DNA of 64,000 bases, taken from JAAFHI01 sp039793685 (GTDB lineage Bacteria; Acidobacteriota; Blastocatellia; Chloracidobacteriales; Chloracidobacteriaceae). The stretch spans positions 1 to 64,000 of the forward strand of contig JBDRAL010000102.1 of assembly GCA_039793685.1 (NCBI GenBank), given 5' to 3'. Position numbers and translations under genes: made by a program. The notes below the pieces were generated by a model, which did not search any database, was not told where the DNA came from, and worked only from the letters and a program-made list of their open reading frames with translations. Positions 33,669 through 42,733 of the stretch are shown here, one piece after another. Every line of letters starts with the position of its first letter. Position 1 is the stretch's first letter.

Positions 33669-35990
33669 TCAGGGTTTGGGGCCGATTTCACGAAGTTCGA
33701 CCTGGCTTAAATACATGAGCGATGCAGCCGGCTGGTTGCGGCGATTTCCGACCGCCAGTTCTCCGTCGCCCCGGGCATTGGTGGTGAAGACGATGTCGAT
33801 GGGAACGTACTGTTCACTCGTTCCGCACGCAACCGGGTCCGCCAGCCAAAGCCCCGTCCGGTCGCGGGGACCGATGAGTCCGCCGCCCTCGGTCACCCGG
33901 AGCGCGGTTTGCAGGCGATACATTGTGTTCGGCTTCAACGGCGGCATCGGCAGGCGGATGCTGGTATTCGAACTGGAAACGTCGGTCACGATGCGAAGCG
34001 CCACCCGGTTTCCATCGCGCTGCATCTGGGGCGGCCGCCCGCCCTGGCCCTGCACTCGCGCCAGCCGTTCGAGTTCCGCGGGACCAGCCAGCCAGACCAC
34101 GGTGGCTTCCTGCCGTTGTCGTTCGCTGTAATACCCTGCCCGACCGAAGCCCCGGTCGGGATCGGCGGTAAAATAGAACCGTTCCGTCGCCCGTTCCAGC
34201 ACTGCCTGATCGTCACCCCGGTAGTAAACTTCCACCTTGCCGTAAAGGGTGTTCGTCATTTCGGCGATGAGTTTGGCATTGGCCAGTTCGGGGCGCTTGG
34301 AGGCTGGAATGCTCCGGTCGAAAATGTAGACGGTCGGCTCGGTCGAGACCGGGCGGCGGGCCTCCTCGGAAAACGTCGAAAACGGCGCCCGGTCATGAAA
34401 CGTCAGCCAGTGAACGTCGCCCGCAACCACCCGGACGTTCGGCGGAAGAACTTTCAGCAGGGTATTTGAAAGCTCGGAGTAGGGCGCGGGATCGAAGGTC
34501 CTCGTCCATCGGTAAAACCGCCAGACCGCCCGCGACGACGAACCGAAGGAAATGAAGCAGACGGTCAGCACCACGAACAACAGGCCGAGGCCGCGCAGAA
34601 CACGCCGGGTGCTGCGTCTGCGCTGGGCGACCGCCCACCGAAAGCCGTCCGTCAGCAGGACCCCGACACAGAGGGCGAACCACGTCGTCAGAAACGTCAT
34701 CCCCGCGCCGGATTTGTGCCCGTCGAACAGAGCCGGAATCGCCACCGCCGCGAGGACGGCCAGCAACAGGCCGGTCCGCGGTACGCGCCAGTCCGGGTGC
34801 GACGGCGCGCCGAGCGCATCAATCCAGTGGGTAATCGGACGGGTGTCCTTCTCGATTTCCTGAACAATCAGCGAAACGCGCCGGAAGATGCCGCCTTTTT
34901 CAAACATCCAGGATTCAAGCGTGCCGGTCTTGGGTAGCGTTACCTCACCGCTTTCGTAAAGCTCTTCAAGCTGGTGCGGGGCGGGCATGCCGCCGAACTG
35001 CCGCCGAATGGCCGTCACCAGTCGCCAGTGTGAAACCATCCGGTAGGTCGTTCTGACTGTCCGAATCGTCAGGTAGAGCAAGGCGCTCCCGGTGAGTACC
35101 TGAAACATCTGGACGGCGAGGCTGTCCGGTGTTGGCAGCAGGAGCAGCCCCGTCCGCCACTGGGCGTACCGGTAACGTTCCGCCATCAGATTCCCGAGTA
35201 TGCTTCCGGACTGAAACGGATAGAGAATCCAGCCGTCGGCCTGCCAGGCGCCGGTGATCTCGGCGAAATGCCGCCAGACGTAAAAACCGTAGGGCAGTCC
35301 GATTGCACTGGCGCCGATAACGAAGCACCACCAGGAAACGCTTCGAAGAACATCGCCCCGCTGAACGACCGCCCAGAGGAGGGCGGCGGCCAGGACGTAC
35401 CAGCCGCATGGGTCGTACATCCCCGCGCCAAAGGCCAGCACGCCGCCACCGACGCCCCAGATCCATTTGCGGACCTTGTGTTCCGTCGCCTGCGACCTCA
35501 TGTAGAGGTAAAACCCGAACATCGCAAAAGCGACGGCCGGTGTTTCCGGGCGAAGCGTCCGGGCGGTCTGAAAGAAATTTGCGTCGAAGACCAGTGCGAA
35601 ACAGGCGAACAGCCCGGCGGCCCGGCTGTGGAGCTTGCGGCCGATGGAATAGACCGCCACCAGCGACAGCGACGCCATCGTCAGGCTGAACCAGCGCGCC
35701 TGCGTGATGCCGACGCCGAAGATGCCGGCCACCGCCCGCAGCGACCAGTCGAGGAGCGGCGAAATCGGACTTGCCTTCCGGAGCAGCAGCGCTTCCGCCG
35801 GGAGCGGGGCGGGAAGGCTCGTGATGCCGCGCGTGACGAAAAAGATGAACGATGCGATCAGCAACGCCAGGATGACGGCCGCCAGGCGGTCCGCCTGACG
35901 TGCTTCGTCATTCCAGACGGGCAGCGTGTTTGACGACCCGCCCAGAAACGGCAGGTTGCCGGACGCGTTTTCGGTCTTGCTGAACGACAT
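33669..35990 (-). CDS. GT39/ArnT-like polytopic glycosyltransferase
   Basis: The 773-residue protein has a cytoplasmic N-terminus, about a dozen membrane helices and a large soluble C-terminal part (about 480-773). The first loop holds PLPAEALLLRKASPISPLLDW, and HSRAAGLFACFALVFDANFFQTARTLRPETP resembles the conserved loop of dolichyl-phosphate-mannose and ArnT-type enzymes that use lipid-linked sugars. The C-terminus contains a GYYSERQRQEATVVW region and a beta-rich end. It would act at the periplasmic face of the inner membrane. The acceptor is unknown. The gene follows an inverted heptamer repeat. Confidence 0.75.
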   Translation of the reverse strand: MSFSKTENASGNLPFLGGSSNTLPVWNDEARQADRLAAVILALLIASFIFFVTRGITSLPAPLPAEALLLRKASPISPLLDWSLRAVAGIFGVGITQARWFSLTMASLSLVAVYSIGRKLHSRAAGLFACFALVFDANFFQTARTLRPETPAVAFAMFGFYLYMRSQATEHKVRKWIWGVGGGVLAFGAGMYDPCGWYVLAAALLWAVVQRGDVLRSVSWWCFVIGASAIGLPYGFYVWRHFAEITGAWQADGWILYPFQSGSILGNLMAERYRYAQWRTGLLLLPTPDSLAVQMFQVLTGSALLYLTIRTVRTTYRMVSHWRLVTAIRRQFGGMPAPHQLEELYESGEVTLPKTGTLESWMFEKGGIFRRVSLIVQEIEKDTRPITHWIDALGAPSHPDWRVPRTGLLLAVLAAVAIPALFDGHKSGAGMTFLTTWFALCVGVLLTDGFRWAVAQRRRSTRRVLRGLGLLFVVLTVCFISFGSSSRAVWRFYRWTRTFDPAPYSELSNTLLKVLPPNVRVVAGDVHWLTFHDRAPFSTFSEEARRPVSTEPTVYIFDRSIPASKRPELANAKLIAEMTNTLYGKVEVYYRGDDQAVLERATERFYFTADPDRGFGRAGYYSERQRQEATVVWLAGPAELERLARVQGQGGRPPQMQRDGNRVALRIVTDVSSSNTSIRLPMPPLKPNTMYRLQTALRVTEGGGLIGPRDRTGLWLADPVACGTSEQYVPIDIVFTTNARGDGELAVGNRRNQPAASLMYLSQVELREIGPKP

Positions 35991-36000
35991 CGGGAAAAAA

Positions 36001-36132
36001 CGATGAACGATGAACGATGAACGATGAAGGTGAAGTCCGGATTAGAGCCTGACGACAGCGAAAACTGCAATAAAAATACGTCAGTCAATGCTCAATTCCG
36101 AAACTTCATCGTTCATCATTCATCGTTCATCG
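36001..36132. repeat. Facing heptamer blocks, unit CGATGAA / TTCATCG
   Basis: Four perfect CGATGAA units at 36001-36028 face four TTCATCG-type units at 36105-36132 (one base differs). They form a 28-bp inverted repeat with 76 bp between. The gap lies between the glycosyltransferase start and the E2 stop. There is no U-tail. Confidence 0.88.
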
Positions 36133-36137
36133 TTTGA

Positions 36138-37499
36138 TTAGTCGAGTTCCGTGGTCTTGAAGCTTTCCATCGTCTTCTTGAACTGGGCCATGAACTGGTC
36201 CGCGACCGCGCCGTCGATGATGCGGTGATCGAAGGAAAGCGAGAAGTACGCCATGTGGCGGATGGCGATGGCGTCGTCCTCGGTCACCATCGGACGTTTC
36301 ACGATGGCGCCCACGCCCATGATCGCCACCTGCGGCTGGTTGATGATCGGCGTTCCGATAAGACCGCCGAATACCCCGTAGTTGGTGATCGTGAACGTGC
36401 CGCCCGCGACCTCATCCGGCTTGAGCTGCTTGTTGCGCGCCCGTCCGGCAAGGTCGTTGACCGAGCGCGAGAGGCCGACGAGGTTTTTCTCCTCGGCGTT
36501 CTTGATGACCGGAACGATCAGACCCCAGTCGAGCGCCACGGCCATGCCGATGTTGAAGTTCTTCTTGTAGACGATGTTGTCGCCGTCAATCGAGGAATTG
36601 ATGATCGGCCACGACCGCAGGCTGTCGACGACGGCCTTGATGATGAAGGGCATGAAGGTGAGCTTCGTGCCGTACTGCTCCTCGAACTTCCGCTTGTTGC
36701 GTTCGCGGAGCTTGTTCACGAGGGTCATGTCCACTTCGAAGACCGACGTGACGTGGGGCGAGGTGTGCTTGCTCGCCACCATGCGCTCGGCAATCTTCTT
36801 CCGCATGGACGTCATGGCGACGATTTCGACCGGTTCGCCCGCGCTGAAAGCCGGAATCGCGGGCGCCGCCGGAGCCGCCGGAGTGGCCGGAGCGGCGGCC
36901 ACGGGGGCCGGGGCCGGAGCGCTGACGGGAGCCGGAGCGGGGGCAGCCGGGGCTGGGGCAGGTTTCGCCGGAGCGGCCTTGCGGTTTTCGATAAAGGCCA
37001 GAATGTCGTGCTTGGTGACCCGGCCGCTGATGCCGGTACCCGTCACCTGCCGCAGATCGACGTTGTTTTCACGGGCAATGCGGCGGACGAGCGGCGACGA
37101 CCGGATGCCGTGCGCGTCGCTTGCGACGGCGACTTCGTCGTTGTCCTCCACATCGGCTTCGTCGATGTGCGTCGCCGCCGCCGGAGCATCGCCATTGGTG
37201 GCTGGCGCGACGGGGGTCGGTTCCGGCGCTGCGGCGGGGGCGGGCGAGCCGCCGGCTTCCGCGGCTTCGCCGATGCGGGCCACGATGGAATTGACCGGGA
37301 CGGTCTGGTTTTCACCAACCAGAATTTCGAGCAGCACCCCGCCGACGGGGGCCGGGATTTCGGCATCGACCTTGTCGGTCGAGATTTCGAAAATCGGCTC
37401 GTCACGTTCGACCGTGTCTCCGACTTTCTTCAACCACTTGATGATCGTGCCTTCGGCGATGGACTCGCCCATCTGGGGCATCACGACTTCGGTACTCAT
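36138..37499 (-). CDS. Dihydrolipoamide acyltransferase (E2) of a 2-oxoacid dehydrogenase complex
   Basis: The 453-residue E2 has one lipoyl domain (1 to about 78) with lipoylated Lys43 in TDKVDAEIPA. An Ala/Pro linker and a peripheral subunit-binding domain follow (about 131-170; SSPLVRRIARENNVDLRQV, GRVTKHDILAFIE). A second Ala/Pro-rich linker leads to the catalytic domain ending FSFDHRIIDGAVADQF (His425, Asp429). It moves the acyl group from lipoamide to CoA in a 24- or 60-mer core. Pyruvate, branched-chain and 2-oxoglutarate types cannot be told apart here, but pairing with a separate E1-beta argues against the 2-oxoglutarate type. It lies 122 bp after the E1-beta gene. Confidence 0.92.
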   Translation of the reverse strand: MSTEVVMPQMGESIAEGTIIKWLKKVGDTVERDEPIFEISTDKVDAEIPAPVGGVLLEILVGENQTVPVNSIVARIGEAAEAGGSPAPAAAPEPTPVAPATNGDAPAAATHIDEADVEDNDEVAVASDAHGIRSSPLVRRIARENNVDLRQVTGTGISGRVTKHDILAFIENRKAAPAKPAPAPAAPAPAPVSAPAPAPVAAAPATPAAPAAPAIPAFSAGEPVEIVAMTSMRKKIAERMVASKHTSPHVTSVFEVDMTLVNKLRERNKRKFEEQYGTKLTFMPFIIKAVVDSLRSWPIINSSIDGDNIVYKKNFNIGMAVALDWGLIVPVIKNAEEKNLVGLSRSVNDLAGRARNKQLKPDEVAGGTFTITNYGVFGGLIGTPIINQPQVAIMGVGAIVKRPMVTEDDAIAIRHMAYFSLSFDHRIIDGAVADQFMAQFKKTMESFKTTELD

Positions 37500-37621
37500 A
37501 ATGATTCCTCGGTGGAATGAATTAAACGCTTGAGTTCAAACTCCGGATTGTGGCGAACGGCGCGGCGCTTGAAAAGCCGAGCCAGTGGATTCGCCCATTT
37601 GAAAAAACTCATCCGGAATCG

Positions 37622-38596
37622 TCAGTACGCCGCGAGTTTCCGCACGGCGGCGGCAACTTTCTCGGCGTTCGGCAAAAAGAAATCTTCGAGCGGCGGGCTG
37701 TAGGGCGTCGGCGTGTCGATGGATGCCACGCGCGTGATCGGGCCGTCCAGCTCCTCGAACAGTTCCTCGGCGATGAAGGCCGCGAACTCGCCCGCGATGC
37801 CGCCCGTCAGCGTCGCTTCATGTAATAAGACGACCTTGTTGGTTTTGGACACCGTTTTGGCGATGGCTTCCTTGTCGTAGGGCAGCAGCGACCGCAAATC
37901 CACCACTTCCACGTCGATGTCTTCTTCCGCCAGTTTTTCGGCGGCTTCGAGCGCGACGTGAACCATCGCCCCGAAGGTGATGATCGAGACGTCCGACCCG
38001 GCCCGGCGCGTGATCGCCTTGCCGATCGGGACGATGTAATCCTCTTCCGGCAGGTCTTCCTTGAGTCGGCGATAGAGGTACTTGTGTTCGAAGTAGAGGA
38101 CCGGGTCGTCGTCGCGGATGGCCGCCTTCAGCAGTCCCTTCGCGTCATAGGCGGTCGCGGGTTCGACCATTTTCAGCCCCGGCGTGTTCATGAAAAAGGA
38201 TTCCGGGTTGAGCGAGTGGAACGGGCCGCCCCGCACGCCCGCGCCGGACGGACCGCGGACGACCATCGGAATGCCGATCCCCTGGCGGTACCGGCTGTTC
38301 GCGGCGTAGTTGGTGAGCATGTCGAACCCGCAGGAAATGAAATCGATGAACTGCATTTCCGCGACCGGGCGGAATCCCATCATGGCCGCGCCGCAGGCGG
38401 CCCCGATGATGGCGGCTTCCGAAATTGGCGTATCGACGACGCGCATGTCGCCGAATTCTTCGAGCAGGCCCGCCGTGACCTTGAACGCCCCGCCGTACTC
38501 GGCGATGTCCTCGCCGATGCAGAACACGTTCGGGTCGCGCCGCATTTCTTCAAAGAGCGCCTGTCGAATCGCTTCGAGGTAAGTTGTGAGAGCCAT
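37622..38596 (-). CDS. 2-oxoacid dehydrogenase E1 component, beta subunit
   Basis: The 324-residue thiamine-pyrophosphate enzyme subunit starts MALTTYLEAIRQALFEEM. It has VFCIGEDIAEYGGAFKVT, DTPISEAAIIGAACGAAM, QFIDFISCGFDMLTN, GPSGAGVRGGPFHS and a C-terminal domain with SLLPYDKEAI and VVLLHEA. With an alpha subunit it decarboxylates a 2-oxoacid and acylates the lipoyl arm of E2. The start at 38596 gives the family's normal length. Upstream codons come from a heptamer repeat and are excluded. No E1-alpha gene is adjacent, so it must lie elsewhere. Confidence 0.93.
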   Translation of the reverse strand: MALTTYLEAIRQALFEEMRRDPNVFCIGEDIAEYGGAFKVTAGLLEEFGDMRVVDTPISEAAIIGAACGAAMMGFRPVAEMQFIDFISCGFDMLTNYAANSRYRQGIGIPMVVRGPSGAGVRGGPFHSLNPESFFMNTPGLKMVEPATAYDAKGLLKAAIRDDDPVLYFEHKYLYRRLKEDLPEEDYIVPIGKAITRRAGSDVSIITFGAMVHVALEAAEKLAEEDIDVEVVDLRSLLPYDKEAIAKTVSKTNKVVLLHEATLTGGIAGEFAAFIAEELFEELDGPITRVASIDTPTPYSPPLEDFFLPNAEKVAAAVRKLAAY

Positions 38597-38603
38597 ATGA
38601 AAA

Positions 38604-38631
38604 AGGATGAAGGATGAGGGATGAAGGATGA
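38604..38631. repeat. Four-unit heptamer repeat, unit AGGATGA
   Basis: AGGATGA AGGATGA GGGATGA AGGATGA fills exactly 28 bp just upstream of the E1-beta start. The same unit set in another order occurs inside the glycosyltransferase gene at 47953-47980. Confidence 0.88.
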
Positions 38632-38643
38632 AAACGAAAAAAC

Positions 38644-39984
38644 TTAGGCCGTTTCGCGCGAGGCGTAGACGATTTTGAACATTCCGAGCAGAAACCGCCA
38701 TTTGAACCCGATGTCGAGCCGGGTGTTGCGGAGGCGCGAGGCCCAGAAACTGGTCCGTTCGAGCGTCGCTCCGCTGAAATCCGCGCTTTGAAGGTGGCAC
38801 CGCCGCAATTTTGCCTGCGTCAGGTTGGCCGTGTTGAATCGGGCGAACCGGGCGTCGCACTGTTGAAGGCTCGCCTCGGTCAGATTCGCGCCGACGAACG
38901 AGGTGCCGCTCAGGTCCGCGTCATCGAGCCTTGCGCCCGTCAGGTTGGCCCGGTTGAGGTTGGCATTCCGCAGCGACGCGCCGATGAGGGATGACTTTTC
39001 GAAGGTTGCCCCTTCGCAATTCGCCTCGCTGAACAGCGCCCGCTCGAGACGACATCCCTTGAAGGCCGTTTCCTTCAGGTCCAGCTTGCGGAAATCGCAC
39101 CCGCCAAGCGCCGACTGGCTGAACGAGGCGTTGCAGAACGTCGCCGACCGCGCATCCATATCCGTCATCGTGACGGTCAGCTTGGCGTCGTTGAAGCTTG
39201 CCCGCCGGATTGTCGCCAGCGTCAGGTTGACCTTTTCCAGGCGCGCCCCGACGAAACGGGTCAGCGACAGGTCGGTCTTTTCAAAAACCGCTTCGGGGAG
39301 GTCGGCCCGCTCGAAATTCGCGCCGGTCAGGTCGGCTCCGGAAAAATTGGCCTGCAACAGCTTGGCCCGCGAAAAGTTGGCCTCGCGAGCGTCGGCGTCG
39401 CGGAAATTGGCGTATTTCAGGCTGCTTTCCGCGAAACTCGCCCGGCGGAGGTTCAATCCGTGAAAGTCGATCTGTTCGAGCGTGACTTTCTCAAGAATGG
39501 CGCCTTCGAGAATGACGTTCTCGAAGCCGGTTCCGGTAAAGGTCGCGCCCCGCAGAATCGCGCCGGTAAAATCGGCCTGGCGGATATCCGCCGCTTCGAT
39601 CCGGGCATTGGTGAAATCGGCCCGGGCCGCCTTCGCGCCGCCGAGATTGGCGCGCGTCAGGTCCGCGCCGGACAACCGCGTCCGTTCAAAGATCGCTTCC
39701 CGCAGGTCAACGCCCCGCAGAATCCCGTTTTCCATCGTCGCGCCGGTCAGGTTGACCCGGCGCATGACCGCGTTGTCGAACCGTGCCCGCTCAAGCAGCG
39801 CGTTGGAAAAGTTCACGCCTTCGAGATTCGCGCCGCTGAAATCCCCTCCCCGCAGGTCCTTGCCGGAAAGGTCGCGCCCGGCCAGTCCGGCGCGGGTGAA
39901 ATCGGGAATCAGGGCCGGATTGCGCGCCCGCCAGTCGTTCCATTCGGAAGAAAAAAGAATCTCGACGTGGGCGACGTTGACCAT
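38644..39984 (-). CDS. Pentapeptide-repeat protein
   Basis: The 446-residue protein is built almost wholly from A(D/N)LXX/AXFXX pentapeptides from about residue 35 to 425 (LSGKDLRGGDFSGANLEGVNF, LSGADLTRANLGGAK and so on). It predicts a long right-handed quadrilateral beta-helix. The first 30 residues are not repeated. There are no membrane or catalytic parts. Some relatives mimic DNA and shield gyrase, but most have unknown roles, and the sequence does not decide. It stands between holB and the E1-beta gene on the same strand. Confidence 0.9.
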   Translation of the reverse strand: MVNVAHVEILFSSEWNDWRARNPALIPDFTRAGLAGRDLSGKDLRGGDFSGANLEGVNFSNALLERARFDNAVMRRVNLTGATMENGILRGVDLREAIFERTRLSGADLTRANLGGAKAARADFTNARIEAADIRQADFTGAILRGATFTGTGFENVILEGAILEKVTLEQIDFHGLNLRRASFAESSLKYANFRDADAREANFSRAKLLQANFSGADLTGANFERADLPEAVFEKTDLSLTRFVGARLEKVNLTLATIRRASFNDAKLTVTMTDMDARSATFCNASFSQSALGGCDFRKLDLKETAFKGCRLERALFSEANCEGATFEKSSLIGASLRNANLNRANLTGARLDDADLSGTSFVGANLTEASLQQCDARFARFNTANLTQAKLRRCHLQSADFSGATLERTSFWASRLRNTRLDIGFKWRFLLGMFKIVYASRETA

Positions 39985-40092
39985 ACCTTGAATGCGCTGA
40001 AACGGGGTGAAATGCGGACCAACCGAAGGATGGCCACGCTATCACGGAATTTCAGGCGATTCAAAAAAATGTACGGGAACGAACGCTTCAGC

Positions 40093-41073
40093 TTACCCGA
40101 GGAAACCCAGTACGAGGGATTCGAGGGCGAGTGTCCGGTTGACATTCCGGGAGAGGTCGCGGCGCAGCCCTTCGAATCGGTCCAGCAGTTCGTCGAGCCG
40201 GTCGAGCGAAAACCGCTCGGCGATGTCGCCCAGTTTCGGGCGGACATCCGTATGGGTAACGAGCGCGTCATCCGCGCCCGCGCGCAGGCAGGCGACGTCA
40301 TGCAGAATCGAGCCGGCAAGGTCGAGAAAGGCTTCGAAGTCGGGCCGCTCCTTTTTCCCGAAGTGGGCCGCGCCCTTCATCAGCCGGACGACCGGTTTGC
40401 CGCGGCCGAGCAGTTCGATGAACTCGATCGCTTCCTTGCGGCGGGCGCGAAATTCGCTCAGATCGACGCCGTGGGCGCGTCCCGGACAACCCTGCGCCAC
40501 CCGCGCGAGCAGGCGGGTGTCCTCGGGCGGTCGTTTGTAATTGGCCGTGAGGAAGGATTCCATTTCATCGGTCGGAAGCGGCGCGAAGCGAATGAGCTGA
40601 CAGCGTGACCGGATGGTTTCCAGCAACCCGCCGGGACTCCCCGTGACGAGAATCATCCCTGCGTGGGGCGGCGGCTCTTCCAGCATCTTTAAAAGTGCAT
40701 TGGCGGCGGCGATGTTCATCTTTTCCGCCGCGTCGAAGATGACGACCCGCTTTTTGGCCTCGAACGGCTGGTAGGCCAGCTTCCCGAGTACCTCCCGGAC
40801 CTGGCCGACCTTGATGAATGCCCCGTCGGGCGAAATCACCTGGACGTCGGGATGCTCGCCCGCCGCGATGCGCTGGCAGGTCGGGCACGCGCCGCAGCCT
40901 TCGCGCGGTTTGACCGGGCAGTTGTGGGCCTGCGCCACGGCGATGGCGAACTGCCGCTTGCCGATCCCGTCGGGACCGGCGAACAGAAGCGAATGGGGAA
41001 GACGGTCGGCGCGCAGCCCGCGCTGAAGCAGTTCGGCGGCGCGGGCGTTGCCGGCAAGGGAGTGGAAAGCCAT
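40093..41073 (-). CDS. holB: DNA polymerase III delta-prime subunit
   Basis: The 326-residue clamp-loader AAA+ protein has LPHSLLFAGPDGIGKRQFA (P-loop about 33-41), a zinc knuckle with three closely spaced Cys (GCGACPTC) plus an earlier Cys, and KKRVVIFDAAEKMNIAAANALLKMLEEPP (Walker B region and SRC sensor). TIRSRCQLIRFAPL then follows. The C-terminal collar is less conserved. It lies just downstream of a heptamer repeat pair, as does holA. It completes the loader with the delta and tau subunits. Confidence 0.93.
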   Translation of the reverse strand: MAFHSLAGNARAAELLQRGLRADRLPHSLLFAGPDGIGKRQFAIAVAQAHNCPVKPREGCGACPTCQRIAAGEHPDVQVISPDGAFIKVGQVREVLGKLAYQPFEAKKRVVIFDAAEKMNIAAANALLKMLEEPPPHAGMILVTGSPGGLLETIRSRCQLIRFAPLPTDEMESFLTANYKRPPEDTRLLARVAQGCPGRAHGVDLSEFRARRKEAIEFIELLGRGKPVVRLMKGAAHFGKKERPDFEAFLDLAGSILHDVACLRAGADDALVTHTDVRPKLGDIAERFSLDRLDELLDRFEGLRRDLSRNVNRTLALESLVLGFLG

Positions 41074-41077
41074 GGGA

Positions 41078-41207
41078 GCAGTTAGTGGTTAGCAGTTAGT
41101 GGGTGAAAAAATTCCTCGAAAGTCTGCTCAATGACTATCACGAATACTGGTGTGAGTCACTCTACCCATATCGAACGCGAACCACTAACTGCTAACCACT
41201 AACCACT
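41078..41207. repeat. Facing heptamer blocks upstream of holB, same unit family as at holA
   Basis: GCAGTTA GTGGTTA GCAGTTA GTGGGTG at 41078-41105 faces AACCACT AACTGCT AACCACT AACCACT at 41180-41207. The units are those seen at 33395-33530. Each block is four heptamers (28 bp). Confidence 0.85.
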
Positions 41208-41212
41208 ATTCG

Positions 41213-41536
41213 CTAGGTCGAGGCAAACACCCGCACGAACGTCGAACTGCCCGCGCAGTCGGGAATCTGGACCTCGATGGTGGTCGCTTCGCCGCCCTGA
41301 AGCGCCTTCACGCCGGCGGTCACGTTTTCCTCGCGCAGCACCATTCCGAAACGGTCGTGAACCGTGAAGTAAAGGTACGGGGCCTGCACCCGCGACAGTC
41401 CCGTGTTGATGACGGTGCCGGTGACGCGGACGTCTCCGCCCGGCAGCAGCAGGGCTTCGCAGGTTTCCACCCGGACGGGGTAGTTCGGAACGTTCTGGAT
41501 TTCGATCTGAAGTGTTTTTTCAGTCAGGTTCATCAT
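41213..41536 (-). CDS. Small FxLYD-like beta protein
   Basis: The 107-residue protein starts at the ATG that overlaps the hemD stop (ATGATG over TGA), with GGAGGA eight bases upstream. The beta-rich sequence GDVRVTGTVINTGLSRVQAPYLYFTVHDRFG followed by LQGGEATTIEVQIPD matches the FxLYD/DUF3426-type sandwich usually found on exported proteins. This one has no signal peptide or anchor, so location is open. It is probably translated together with hemD. Confidence 0.65.
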   Translation of the reverse strand: MMNLTEKTLQIEIQNVPNYPVRVETCEALLLPGGDVRVTGTVINTGLSRVQAPYLYFTVHDRFGMVLREENVTAGVKALQGGEATTIEVQIPDCAGSSTFVRVFAST

Positions 41537-42381
41537 GCAAGTCCTCCGGGATGAGCGGAAAAGAATTCCGCGATGGAGCGGGTGAGCGCCGGAATCGTGT
41601 ATTCGGTGGGCTGGATGTCCACCGTGAGGCCGAGTTTGCGGGCCGTGTCGCCGGTAATCGGACCGATGCAGGCCACGCGCGTCCGGGCGAGCAGTTCGGT
41701 GACCGGGCAGCCCTCGAACAGTTCGGCGAATTGTGAGACGGTCGAGGAACTCGTGAAGGTAATCGTTTCGAATTCCCCCGCAAGCAGCCGTTTTTTCCAC
41801 TGTTCGACGTCGATGGCGGGTTTGACCGTCTGGTACGTCTCGGCGATGTCGATTTGTACGCCCAGTTTTCGCAGTTCCACCGGCAGCACGTCGCGGGCGA
41901 CCCGCGCGCGGGGCAGAAGGACGCGGACGCCCGCCACCCGGTCGGGGCCGCCGTGCGTTTCGAGAAAACTTTCAATCACGCCTTCAGCTTTGAACTCGCG
42001 GGGAATCAGGTCCACGGCGATGTCGCGGTTCAATAACGCTTCGGCGGTGGCGGTCCCGATGGCGCACACGCGCGTGCCGCCGAGCAGGCGCAGATCGAAA
42101 CCGAGTTCCCGAACCCGTTTGAAGAACCATTCGACCCCATTCACGCTGGTGAAAAAGACCCATTCGTAAAAAGAGGTCTGAAATCGTCCGGCGGACTGTT
42201 CCCGAAGTTTTCGGATGGCTTCGTCCAGATCGTTCCACGAGGTCGGATCGACGACCGCAATGGTCGGCAACGACTCGGCTTCCGCGCCGGTTTCCGCGAG
42301 CCGGTCGAGAAATTCGCCCGCCTGGTGGGCGGCACGGGTGATGAGGATGCGTTTCCCGGCGAGGGGCAGGGCGTCGTTCAT
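41533..42381 (-). CDS. hemD: Uroporphyrinogen-III synthase
   Basis: The 282-residue two-domain protein has the weakly conserved HemD pattern: GKRILITRAAHQAGEFLDRL, ETGAEAESLPTI, WVFFTSVNGVEWFF, VCAIGTATAEAL, VLLPRARVARDVLP, ITFTSSSTVSQF, and ACIGPITGDTARKLGL. It closes hydroxymethylbilane to uroporphyrinogen III in tetrapyrrole synthesis. Other hem genes are not nearby. It is followed by the FxLYD-like gene in ATGA overlap and preceded by a large tract of short repeats. Confidence 0.88.
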   Translation of the reverse strand: MNDALPLAGKRILITRAAHQAGEFLDRLAETGAEAESLPTIAVVDPTSWNDLDEAIRKLREQSAGRFQTSFYEWVFFTSVNGVEWFFKRVRELGFDLRLLGGTRVCAIGTATAEALLNRDIAVDLIPREFKAEGVIESFLETHGGPDRVAGVRVLLPRARVARDVLPVELRKLGVQIDIAETYQTVKPAIDVEQWKKRLLAGEFETITFTSSSTVSQFAELFEGCPVTELLARTRVACIGPITGDTARKLGLTVDIQPTEYTIPALTRSIAEFFSAHPGGLA

Positions 42382-42386
42382 AGGGA

Positions 42387-42656
42387 AGTCTGGAGTCGGA
42401 AGTCAAAAGTCTGGAGTCTGGAGTCGAGAGTCTGGAGTCAGGAAGAAGGAGTCTTGAGGGTCTTGAGAGTCTTGGGAGTCTCGGGAGTCTCGGGAGTCTC
42501 GGGAGTCTCGGAAGTTGTTGAAATGCCTTGAAGTTGCTCGGTTTATTGAAAATTTGAGTCTGAAATGGTCGTTTCGTTGAAAGTTTCCTGATCCCTGATC
42601 CCCGGTCCCTGATCCCTGTCCGGATTGAACCTGAAACCCGACACCCGAAACCCGAC
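42387..42656. repeat. Composite short-repeat tract filling the 352-bp gap between hemD and the dehydratase gene
   Basis: Four blocks are seen. Eight AGTCTGG-type heptamers lie at 42387-42442 (56 bp). Seven 9-bp units near GAGTCTCGG lie at 42449-42511. Four TGATCCC-type heptamers lie at 42589-42616 (28 bp). Four ACCCGAC-type heptamers lie at 42629-42656 (28 bp). No gene is visible in 42382-42733. The dehydratase promoter and SD must lie after about 42660. Confidence 0.88.
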
Positions 42657-42733
42657 ACCTTTTCCTTTCAACATACTTTCAAAATCGCGCGAGAAAATAG
42701 CGAAAGTCGGAGGGGTTGTGACATAGTGCGGAA

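Noticed and set aside
36225..37533. Long plus-strand frames opposite the E2 gene
   Set aside because: Low-complexity mirror of the Ala/Pro linker and catalytic domain; no family pattern.
38597..38860. An 88-residue N-terminal extension of the E1-beta subunit
   Set aside because: It is encoded by a heptamer repeat and the antisense of the pentapeptide gene. The family starts at MALTTYLEA.
33395..42656. Short-repeat tracts as CRISPR arrays
   Set aside because: Units are contiguous 7- or 9-bp tandem repeats with no unique spacers, and no cas genes are present.
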